From: Filomicrobium sp.
GTDB taxonomy: Bacteria > Pseudomonadota > Alphaproteobacteria > Rhizobiales > Hyphomicrobiaceae
Assembly (NCBI GenBank): GCA_030607105.1
Contig: JAUWFF010000138.1
Span: forward strand, 1 to 5,099
DNA: 5,099 nt
Reading direction: 5' to 3'
In this document: positions 1 to 5,099 of the stretch, in pieces
Position numbering within the stretch: position 1 is the first letter of the stretch
How the letters are laid out: every line of letters starts with the position of its first letter
The notes under the pieces: generated by a model
Told to the model about the DNA's origin: nothing
Seen by the model: the letters and a program-made list of their open reading frames with translations, nothing else
The model's database searches: none
Program-made: the position numbers and the translations under genes

Positions 1-198
1 GGCCCATACCAGCTCTGCTCCATCTGCCGTACGCCGTTTCTATCAGGTGATGCTTCCGGCGGTTACGCCGACCATCCCTGTGCCGACTGCGAGAAACAAG
101 CGGACGCCGAGAAGAAGAAGGCCGCCGCTGAGCGTCAGCGCCAAATCGATCTCGCGAAAAAGCGTGGCCGAGCGCACATCGGTCCGAAGCGCGCTTAA
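1..198 (+). CDS. C-terminal part of an unrecognised protein with paired CxxC motifs (5' end outside window)
   Basis: Frame 1 is open from the first base to a TAA at 196-198 and gives 65 residues with no start codon, so the gene begins upstream of the window. The visible part has two CxxC pairs, CSIC at residues 6-9 and CADC at residues 27-30, separated by 17 residues. This spacing is compatible with a zinc ribbon or small treble-clef-like zinc site. After the second pair comes a highly charged, Ala/Lys/Arg/Glu/Gln-rich stretch (about residues 31-52) that is probably helical, and then a basic tail ending in GPKRA. The periodic charged composition and the clean stop make it much more credible as coding than the overlapping frames. 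I do not recognise the family. Zinc binding is inferred only from the cysteine spacing, and the basic tail could contact nucleic acid, but nothing shows that directly. The next gene on the same strand starts about 114 bp downstream, and I see no clear terminator between them. Confidence 0.7.
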   Translation, partial: GPYQLCSICRTPFLSGDASGGYADHPCADCEKQADAEKKKAAAERQRQIDLAKKRGRAHIGPKRA

Positions 199-312
199 TG
201 CCCCGCCAGGTGCCGCCTTTTCACGATGTGTTGAGAAGCATTGGAATGCGCAAGGCTGGGCGCCATCTCCACCTGTCTTCGCAGCGCGCAACGAAAAATG
301 GACCAAGCAGAG

Positions 313-1008
313 ATGATCGAGCTTCACTACTGGCCTACCCCGAACGGTCACAAGGTCACAATTTTCCTGGAAGAAACAGGACTTCCCTACGAAATCAAGC
401 CGGTCGACATCTCCTCTGGCGATCAGTTCAAGCCCGATTTCCTGAGGTTTTCACCCAACAACCGTATGCCCGCCATTATCGACCACGCGCCTACCGACGG
501 CGGTGAGCCAATCACCGTTTTCGAATCAGGTGCTATCCTTGTGTACTTGGCGGAAAAAACGGGCCGTTTCCTGCCGCAGGAGACACGCGCTAGAAAGATG
601 GTGCTGGAATGGCTCTTCTGGCAAGTAGGCGGTATTGGCCCGATGGCCGGCCAGAACCACCATTTCGTGCAATATGCGCCCGAAAAGGTCCCTTACGCCA
701 TGAACCGCTACGTCAACGAGACCAACCGGCTCTATGGCGTACTCGAGCGCCGGCTGCAAGGGCGTGAATGGCTCGCCGACGACTACTCCATCGCCGACAT
801 GGCCGTCTATCCATGGGTGGTGCCCTGGAAATCGCAGCGCCAGGACCTTGACGCGTTTCCCAACCTTCGGCGCTGGTTTGATACCATGCGCGCCCGCCCG
901 GCGGTTCAGGCTGCCTATGAAAAAGGCAAACCCTGGAGCAGTCGTCCCGCTGTCACGGAGGAAGGCAAGAAGCTCCTGTTCGGTCAAACAGCAAAAACCT
1001 GTAGCTAA
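313..1008 (+). CDS. yfcG: Nu-class glutathione transferase-like disulfide-bond reductase (YfcG/YghU type)
   Basis: This 231-residue cytosolic protein reads as a close relative of E. coli YfcG, which has GSH-dependent disulfide reductase activity and only weak classical transferase activity. The N-terminal thioredoxin-like domain spans about residues 1-85. It holds the class signature PTPNGHK, with Thr9 and Asn11 at the YfcG positions that contact glutathione, then SPNN(R)MPAI (47-55) with the cis-proline, and FESGAI (70-75), where Glu71-Ser72 bind the gamma-glutamyl group. The all-alpha C-terminal domain contains WLFWQVGGIGPM (100-111), GQNHHF (113-118) and the SIADMA N-capping motif (159-164). 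The only cysteine is Cys230, next to last, which fits a family whose chemistry uses bound glutathione and not a protein cysteine. Start choice: the ATG at 313 aligns exactly with the YfcG start (MIxL). An in-frame ATG at 298 would add five residues, and neither has a strong ribosome binding site. A TTG at 241 is unlikely because its 24 extra residues do not fit the fold. The C-terminus is about 16 residues longer than in E. coli YfcG (215 aa). Confidence 0.93.
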   Translation: MIELHYWPTPNGHKVTIFLEETGLPYEIKPVDISSGDQFKPDFLRFSPNNRMPAIIDHAPTDGGEPITVFESGAILVYLAEKTGRFLPQETRARKMVLEWLFWQVGGIGPMAGQNHHFVQYAPEKVPYAMNRYVNETNRLYGVLERRLQGREWLADDYSIADMAVYPWVVPWKSQRQDLDAFPNLRRWFDTMRARPAVQAAYEKGKPWSSRPAVTEEGKKLLFGQTAKTCS

Positions 1009-1099
1009 GACCGGCTCGCGCGGTCCACGATGGCACAGCCCGGTTGCCCGCGCCTGCCGCGTGTGCTTCGGTCCCGGAAAAAAGGGATCGAGCTAGCAT

Positions 1100-2404
1100 A
1101 TGACAGAAACCCAGGACAAATACCTTGTGGCCGCGAAACAGCTGGTTGAGGACCTTGGCCAGCGTCTCGACTTGGACGCATCCGTCCGCCTTTGGGACGG
1201 AACGCTTATCCCGCTTGGCTCCAACGTCAAAAGCGACTTGGCCATAACGATTTCGTCCCCGGGCGTCATCTCATCGATTCTGAGGCGTCCCACGCTCGAT
1301 CGGCTGATCCGCCACTATGCACACGGGCAGGTCGGTTTCGAAGGTGGAACGCTGATTGACCTAGGTGCTCAGCTGGCCGACGGGGGGAGTCGCAAACAGC
1401 TGAAAAAGCTCAAAAAGCGGCGGCTGTTGAGCCAGCTCTGGCCATTTCTTCTAGCACCGGCAGAAAAACCTAAGCGAAGCCGTGACTACGCCGGTGACGA
1501 GGGCGGAGAAGGCCGCGAAAAAGCCGAGAACAAGGACTTCATCAAGTTCCACTATGACGTTGGCAACGACTTTTACAATCTCTTCCTCGACCCCAACATG
1601 CAGTACACCTGCGCCTACTTCACCGACTGGAACAACACTGTCGATCAGGCGCAACACGACAAGATGGAGATGATCTGCCGCAAGCTTCGTTTGAAGCCCG
1701 GTGATCGTCTCTTGGACATCGGATGCGGCTGGGGCGGTTTGTTGTGTTATGCCGCCGAGAACTACGGCGTGCAGGCACATGGAATTACGCTTTCTGAAGC
1801 CCAAATCGAGTTTGCCCGCAAATGGGCGGAAAAGCGCGGCCTCTCCGACAAGGTCACGTTCGAGATCCGAGATTACGCGGATCTTGACGGCACCTATGAC
1901 AAGGTCTGTTCGATCGGTATGTACGAGGCGATCGGCATTTCCAATATCGATCTGTACTTCAAGTCCGTTCGCCGCGTTCTGGCCGAAGATGGCTTGTTCC
2001 TCAATCATGCGATCTCACGGCGCGCCAAGCGCAAGAACAAGCGCTTTTCCGCCCGCGCCGAGCAGCGAGCGCTGCAAAAGTACATCTTCCCTGGTGGTGA
2101 GCTTGATGACATCGGTCACACCATCATGGCAATGGAGCAAGCGGGCTTCGAGATCCATGACGTCGAGGGCTGGCGCGAGCATTATCAGTTGACCACCAAG
2201 ATTTGGTGCGAACGCCTGACGGCCCGGCGCGAGGAGGCCATCGGCCTGGTCGGTGAAGAGACCTTCCGCATCTGGGTTGCGTATCTTGCTGGTTGTTCAC
2301 TGGCCTTTCAGCGCGGAGCGGCGCGGCTGTTTCAGACGCTGGCCTCGCATAACGCCAAGGGCGCTTCGCCATTGCCCCCTACGCGCGCCGACCTCTATCG
2401 GTGA
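1100..2404 (+). CDS. cfa: Cyclopropane-fatty-acyl-phospholipid synthase
   Basis: This enzyme transfers a methylene group from S-adenosylmethionine to the cis double bond of unsaturated acyl chains in membrane phospholipids, acting at the inner face of the membrane. The protein has 434 residues; E. coli Cfa has 382. The N-terminal lipid-binding domain covers about residues 1-120. A charged, low-complexity linker follows (about 121-145), then the catalytic domain from about 148 (KFHYDVGNDFY). The SAM-binding loop LDIGCGWGG is at 205-213. Residues matching the E. coli bicarbonate/active-site set are present: Cys171 (MQYTCAYF), Glu276 (GMYE), His303 and Ile305 (LNHAI), and Tyr362 (EHYQLTTKIW). 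The E. coli GMFEHVG motif reads GMYEAIG here, so Ala replaces the His after the catalytic Glu. A basic, Lys/Arg-rich segment (about 307-325) precedes KYIFPGG. The ATG at 1100 is preceded by AAGGGA at 1082-1087, a usable ribosome binding site with long spacing. The gene lies 91 bp after the glutathione transferase gene on the same strand, so co-transcription is possible. Confidence 0.95.
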   Translation: MTETQDKYLVAAKQLVEDLGQRLDLDASVRLWDGTLIPLGSNVKSDLAITISSPGVISSILRRPTLDRLIRHYAHGQVGFEGGTLIDLGAQLADGGSRKQLKKLKKRRLLSQLWPFLLAPAEKPKRSRDYAGDEGGEGREKAENKDFIKFHYDVGNDFYNLFLDPNMQYTCAYFTDWNNTVDQAQHDKMEMICRKLRLKPGDRLLDIGCGWGGLLCYAAENYGVQAHGITLSEAQIEFARKWAEKRGLSDKVTFEIRDYADLDGTYDKVCSIGMYEAIGISNIDLYFKSVRRVLAEDGLFLNHAISRRAKRKNKRFSARAEQRALQKYIFPGGELDDIGHTIMAMEQAGFEIHDVEGWREHYQLTTKIWCERLTARREEAIGLVGEETFRIWVAYLAGCSLAFQRGAARLFQTLASHNAKGASPLPPTRADLYR

Positions 2405-2432
2405 GATGGGTGGTCGAATACCGGCAGGTGCC

Positions 2433-2480
2433 ATTTAAGAGCAATATCAGCATAAAAATTATGTATCTGTTAAGATTGCT
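2433..2480. promoter_or_regulatory. AT-rich repeat-bearing region, candidate promoter/operator upstream of the 168-residue ORF
   Basis: The 137-bp gap between cfa and the next gene contains a markedly AT-rich core in otherwise GC-rich sequence. It holds a perfect 5-bp inverted repeat CATAA-AAA-TTATG (2451-2463). It also has a direct repeat TTAAGA (2435-2440 and 2470-2475), and flanking AGCAAT/ATTGCT arms (2440-2445 and 2475-2480) that form a wider inverted repeat centred on the same core. The nested symmetry and local AT richness suit a promoter with an operator. However, no convincing alphaproteobacterial -35/-10 pair (TTGAC, about 17 nt, CTATAT-like) can be picked out. The assignment is inference from composition and symmetry. 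Confidence 0.3.
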
Positions 2481-2541
2481 TCTATGCGCTGGGAGTTACG
2501 GTGCGCATTCAAAGATACACCATTGAATTAGGCGCGACACG

Positions 2542-3048
2542 ATGTTCGACGAACGCCGCCACATCCGCTTTGCCAGCATCAATGGCATCGATAGCAAGGA
2601 GTTGCCCATTGCTGCCGAGGTCTGGATAGACAGCATTAATCAGAGCAGCTGGGCCGACCGCGAAATCTTGAAGCTCGCCGATGTCTGCGCACGATACATG
2701 CGCAACCCGCAGCCCCTCAGCATCGCCCTGCGCGTAATCGAACAAAGCGCCGGTCTCGACCGGGGCAAGGTCGACAACAACCTGCGCCTGATGGTGCTTT
2801 ATGGTGCGGTTGAATCCTACGACTGCGGCGGAGAAAGCCTGCGTGCCTCTCTCTATCTCACGTACATGCAACGACTCCGCGTTCTGGAAATCCGCCGCCG
2901 CTTTTGTGAATTGCATCCAGACGACTATTCGCCAGCTCTACCGTGGCACAAGTCGGAGGAGAATTGGTTGCCCCACACCGTCCCCGCCAACGCGGAGCAA
3001 GACGAGATCGCCGAGGCCGCAACGCCGAAGCCCACGGCGGCAGGCTAG
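2542..3048 (+). CDS. Conserved-looking hypothetical protein, possible winged-helix-like core
   Basis: This ORF encodes 168 residues with no family I recognise. It has no signal peptide and no membrane segment, so it is probably cytosolic. The N-terminal part (1-36) is mixed. Residues about 37-70 (from WADREILKLADVC to VIEQSAG) look like two amphipathic helices. Residues about 71-108 resemble a helix (DRGKVDNNLRLMVLYGAV) followed by a short turn and strand (ESYDCGGESLRASLYL). This helix, helix, beta-hairpin order is the outline of a winged helix, but no diagnostic motif proves it. A basic helix follows (RLRVLEIRRRF, 111-121). The tail after about 127 is Pro/Glu/Ala-rich and probably disordered. 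Coding status is supported by the start codon with a nearby TTAGG (2528-2532, 9 nt upstream), by globular residue patterning, and by its being the only plausible frame between two clear genes. It is probably its own transcription unit, with an AT-rich repeat region upstream and a weak terminator-like hairpin over its stop. A regulatory role is speculation. Confidence 0.75.
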   Translation: MFDERRHIRFASINGIDSKELPIAAEVWIDSINQSSWADREILKLADVCARYMRNPQPLSIALRVIEQSAGLDRGKVDNNLRLMVLYGAVESYDCGGESLRASLYLTYMQRLRVLEIRRRFCELHPDDYSPALPWHKSEENWLPHTVPANAEQDEIAEAATPKPTAAG

Positions 3049-3072
3049 CCGCGTTGAGCTCGCTGCTTTTTT
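3047..3072 (+). terminator. Probable weak intrinsic terminator of the 168-residue ORF
   Basis: An imperfect hairpin starts on the stop codon. AGC (3047-3049) pairs with GCT (3065-3067) and GCG (3051-3053) pairs with CGC (3061-3063), with one internal C/T mismatch and a 7-nt loop. Six T residues follow at once (3067-3072), the only such run in this gap. A competing stem, GCGGC (3037-3041) with GCCGC (3048-3052), overlaps it. The stem is short, so termination may be leaky and could allow some read-through into the symporter gene 109 bp downstream. Confidence 0.4.
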
Positions 3073-3180
3073 CATAAGGCAGAACCCGGCCTGTTGCCCG
3101 TCGGTTGCAACCTGGGGCGCAAGCTGTGCTATCGATCCGCGCTAATGCCCGTTGAAACGGTCCGCTGACGGAACTGCCAG

Positions 3181-4719
3181 ATGTCGACTGCTCTTATCGC
3201 TAGCCTCTCGATCGGCGCCGTTGTCTATGCCTTGGCGCTGGTCTTCATCCTGCGCCGCACGGCGGGACATGCCTCCGAAGGAAATCTCACCGATTATTTC
3301 GTCTCTGGCCGCAACGTTGGTCTAGGCACGGCGATCGCCACGCTTGGCGCAACCGAGATCGGCCTTATTACCATAGCATACAACGCGCAAAAAGGATTCA
3401 ACGACGGCTTTGCCGCCTTCCACATCGGCGCCGCCGCGCTTGTTGGCTGCCTAATCGTCGGCCTGACGGGCTTTGTCGTCGCGCCCCTGCGCCGCACCGG
3501 CGTGCTTACCGTTCCGGAATACTACGGTCAGCGATACGGCCCAGATGTCCGCGTCTTCGGAGGTGCGGTCATGGCGCTGGGCGGCATCCTCAACATGGGG
3601 CTGTTCCTCAAGGTGGCGGCCCTTTTCATCGTCGCCATGCTCGGTCTGGAAGGCGGAACGATGAGCGTCAACGCCTTGATGGTGGTGCTCCTCATCATCG
3701 CTGTCGCCTACACCGCCTATGGCGGCATGCGTTCGGTGATCGCCACGGACGTCTTGCAGTTTGTTCTGATTGTTGCCGGGCTTGCCATCGCGCTTGTCGT
3801 TCTGCTGCAGGTGGTCCCATTGAGCGAGGCAGTGCGGGCTGTCAGCCTGACGAAGGGCCAAGCTGGATTTGACCCACTGGCGGCGGAGAACTTCGGGCTG
3901 ACCTACGTCCTCTGGATGGTGTTGGTCGCCGGGGTCGTCTCGTCCGCGATTTGGCCGACGGCTCTTTCGCGCGCGCTGTGCATTAAGGACGAGCCGACGG
4001 TGCGCCGCGCCTATCTGGTGTCATCCTTGGTCTTCATGGGCCGCATGGCACTGCCGGCATTCATCGGGGTATTGGCTTTTGCCTATTTTGCCGGCCAGAG
4101 CAGTGAACAGGTCGGCCTGCCGGCAAAGCTCAGTGATTACCGAGAGGAAGCCGATCTGGTTGCCACCGCGGTCATGTTCGGTGAAGCGCTGCCGCAATGG
4201 CTGCTAGGCCTACTAGCGATCGTCATGTTCGCTTCCTTCATGTCGACCCAGGACGGCTATCTGTTCTGCTGGTCGTCTGTCATCTCGCGCGACATCCTTG
4301 GTCCGCTGACTGGCCGCACCGAAGACGCGACCTTCCAGATCCGCGCCACCCGCATCGGGATTGTTCTGATCGCGCTCTACGAGCTCTACTGGGGGCTCAT
4401 CTACCAAGGCCAAGAGGACATCTGGGATTACCTCGCCGTCTCCGGCGCCATCTATTTCTGCTCGGGCATCGTGATTTTGGCTGGCGGGCTCTATTGGCCC
4501 AGAGCCACCCGCCGCGGCGCGATCGCCGCGCTTATCACCGGCTTCACGGCCGTTGTCGGCCTGGGGCCGGTAAAGCACGCGCTGGGCCTGGGGGATATCT
4601 CCGGTCCGGTGATTGGATTCGCGACCCTTGCCCTGTCGGCGGCCGCCTTCGTAATTGTCTCGCTGCTTGACAAAGCGCCGGTGGGGCTTGCCGACAGAAA
4701 GCAAACAGCAGCCCAATAA
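3181..4719 (+). CDS. Sodium:solute symporter family (SSS/SLC5) permease, substrate unknown
   Basis: This 512-residue integral inner-membrane protein is expected to couple Na+ influx to uptake of an organic solute by the LeuT-fold mechanism. About 13 hydrophobic segments can be seen, starting at residues 3-24 and ending near 473-495, which is the usual count and length for the family. Family landmarks are the YFVSGRNVG motif (39-47) before TM2, LTVPEYYGQRYG (109-120), the YTAYGGMRSVIATD loop (177-190) and SFMSTQDG (352-359). By alignment with PutP, Ser355-Thr356 match the Ser340/Thr341 sodium ligands, and Ala57 and Ile60 (GATEIG) match Ala53 and Met56. Glu59 stands where PutP has Asp55. The motifs place it in SSS but do not identify proline, pantothenate, acetate or sugar specificity. 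The ATG at 3181 has GGAA (3170-3173) 7 nt upstream. A 132-bp gap precedes it with no recognised promoter. The gene is convergent with rpoD, and its TAA lies inside the rpoD terminator. Confidence 0.93.
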   Translation: MSTALIASLSIGAVVYALALVFILRRTAGHASEGNLTDYFVSGRNVGLGTAIATLGATEIGLITIAYNAQKGFNDGFAAFHIGAAALVGCLIVGLTGFVVAPLRRTGVLTVPEYYGQRYGPDVRVFGGAVMALGGILNMGLFLKVAALFIVAMLGLEGGTMSVNALMVVLLIIAVAYTAYGGMRSVIATDVLQFVLIVAGLAIALVVLLQVVPLSEAVRAVSLTKGQAGFDPLAAENFGLTYVLWMVLVAGVVSSAIWPTALSRALCIKDEPTVRRAYLVSSLVFMGRMALPAFIGVLAFAYFAGQSSEQVGLPAKLSDYREEADLVATAVMFGEALPQWLLGLLAIVMFASFMSTQDGYLFCWSSVISRDILGPLTGRTEDATFQIRATRIGIVLIALYELYWGLIYQGQEDIWDYLAVSGAIYFCSGIVILAGGLYWPRATRRGAIAALITGFTAVVGLGPVKHALGLGDISGPVIGFATLALSAAAFVIVSLLDKAPVGLADRKQTAAQ

Positions 4720-4742
4720 GAAAGGGCCGCTCAATGCGGCCC
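4715..4742 (-). terminator. Intrinsic terminator of rpoD
   Basis: A perfect 7-bp GC-only stem, GGGCCGC (4724-4730) with GCGGCCC (4736-4742), encloses a 5-nt loop. Read on the minus strand the hairpin is followed by TTTCTTATT (complement of 4715-4723), a good U-tract, only 6 nt after the rpoD stop codon. On the plus strand the hairpin is followed by a C-rich stretch with no T-run, so it should act mainly on rpoD transcripts. The hairpin could still stabilise the 3' end of the convergent symporter mRNA, whose TAA (4717-4719) sits inside the U-tract region. Confidence 0.85.
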
Positions 4743-4748
4743 CTCACC

Positions 4749-5099
4749 CTAGTTGTCCAGGAAGCTCCGAAGCTTCCGGCTGCGGCTTGGATGCTTCAGT
4801 TTTCTGAGCGCCTTCGCTTCGATTTGGCGGATGCGTTCGCGCGTCACCGAGAACTGCTGGCCGACTTCCTCCAGCGTATGGTCAGTATTCATGCCGATCC
4901 CGAAGCGCATGCGCAGCACACGTTCTTCACGTGGCGTTAGCGATGCCAGCACCCGCGTCGTGGTTTCACGCAGGTTCGACTGGATTGCCGCATCAATGGG
5001 CAGCAGCGCGTTCTTGTCCTCGATGAAGTCGCCGAGGTGGCTGTCTTCCTCATCACCAATCGGAGTTTCAAGGCTGATCGGCTCCTTGGCGATCTTCAG
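4749..5099 (-). CDS. rpoD: RNA polymerase primary sigma factor RpoD (sigma 70), C-terminal part
   Basis: The minus strand is open from the window edge (5099) to a TAG at 4751-4749, giving the last 116 residues of the housekeeping sigma factor. The gene starts beyond the right edge. In this fragment, residues 11-28 are the region 3.2 sigma finger ([16 protein letters not shown]), which reaches toward the RNA polymerase active site. Region 4 begins around residue 36. Region 4.1 includes [15 protein letters not shown] (54-68). Region 4.2, the helix-turn-helix that reads the -35 element, spans about [10 protein letters not shown] through [15 protein letters not shown] (74-101). The protein ends in [12 protein letters not shown], close to E. 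coli RpoD (LRSFLDD). The RpoD sequence fits Alphaproteobacteria, Hyphomicrobiales-like. No residue looks aberrant, and an in-frame internal ATG at 4952 is not the real start because homology continues upstream to the window edge. A strong intrinsic terminator follows. Confidence 0.98.
   Translation of the reverse strand: MKIAKEPISLETPIGDEEDSHLGDFIEDKNALLPIDAAIQSNLRETTTRVLASLTPREERVLRMRFGIGMNTDHTLEEVGQQFSVTRERIRQIEAKALRKLKHPSRSRKLRSFLDN

Noticed and set aside
231..259. TTGAGA at 231 as a -35 element for the glutathione transferase gene
   Set aside because: No -10-like hexamer occurs at a suitable distance; the sequence there is GC-rich.
526..987. Minus-strand 153-residue open frame opposite the glutathione transferase gene
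   Set aside because: It is antisense to a protein with clear family motifs along its whole length. The translated sequence has no recognisable domain, and such frames are common opposite GC-rich genes.
1009..1025. Hairpin GACCG/CGGTC right after the glutathione transferase stop codon, considered as a terminator
   Set aside because: The stem is only 5 bp with a 7-nt loop and no T-run follows, so it does not support a transcription stop.
1072..1087. TCCC/GGGA pairing that could hide the cfa ribosome binding site
   Set aside because: A 4-bp stem is too weak to be more than chance, and no alternative structure supports a riboswitch or thermometer.
1451..2008. Minus-strand 185-residue open frame opposite cfa
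   Set aside because: It lies wholly inside the conserved catalytic part of Cfa and is explained by codon bias in GC-rich coding DNA.
4213..4734. Minus-strand 173-residue open frame opposite the end of the symporter gene
   Set aside because: Its charged, low-complexity translation is the mirror of membrane-segment codons, and it crosses the rpoD terminator hairpin.
4734..4940. Plus-strand 68-residue open frame over rpoD
   Set aside because: It is antisense to the highly conserved sigma region 4, and its start lies within the terminator stem.

Overview
The window looks like ordinary chromosomal core and near-core sequence from a GC-rich alphaproteobacterium, most likely a Hyphomicrobiales (Rhizobiales)-type organism. 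The main evidence is the RpoD C-terminus at the right edge, which reads as a typical alphaproteobacterial primary sigma factor. The YfcG-type glutathione transferase and the cyclopropane fatty acid synthase fit the same group. The genus cannot be settled from this sequence alone.

Layout from left to right: (1) the 3' end of an unrecognised gene encoding a two-CxxC, probably zinc-binding protein with a lysine/arginine-rich tail (1-198, +). (2) A Nu-class/YfcG-type glutathione transferase-like disulfide reductase (313-1008, +). (3) A cyclopropane-fatty-acyl-phospholipid synthase (1100-2404, +). (4) An AT-rich 137-bp spacer with small inverted and direct repeats. (5) An unrecognised 168-residue, mostly helical protein with a possible winged-helix-like core (2542-3048, +), followed by a weak hairpin/T-run terminator. 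(6) A sodium:solute symporter of unknown substrate (3181-4719, +). (7) A compact intrinsic terminator that serves the convergent gene and overlaps the symporter stop codon. (8) The C-terminal 116 codons of rpoD on the minus strand (5099-4749), cut by the window edge.

The glutathione transferase and the Cfa gene are 91 bp apart on the same strand with no clear terminator between them, so they may be co-transcribed. Both fit a general stress role (thiol/disulfide balance and membrane lipid modification), but that link is inference. The symporter and rpoD are convergent. I found no mobile element, CRISPR array, tRNA, rRNA or convincing novel multi-gene system. The least explained parts are the 168-residue protein with its AT-rich upstream region and the truncated zinc-ribbon-like protein at the left edge.
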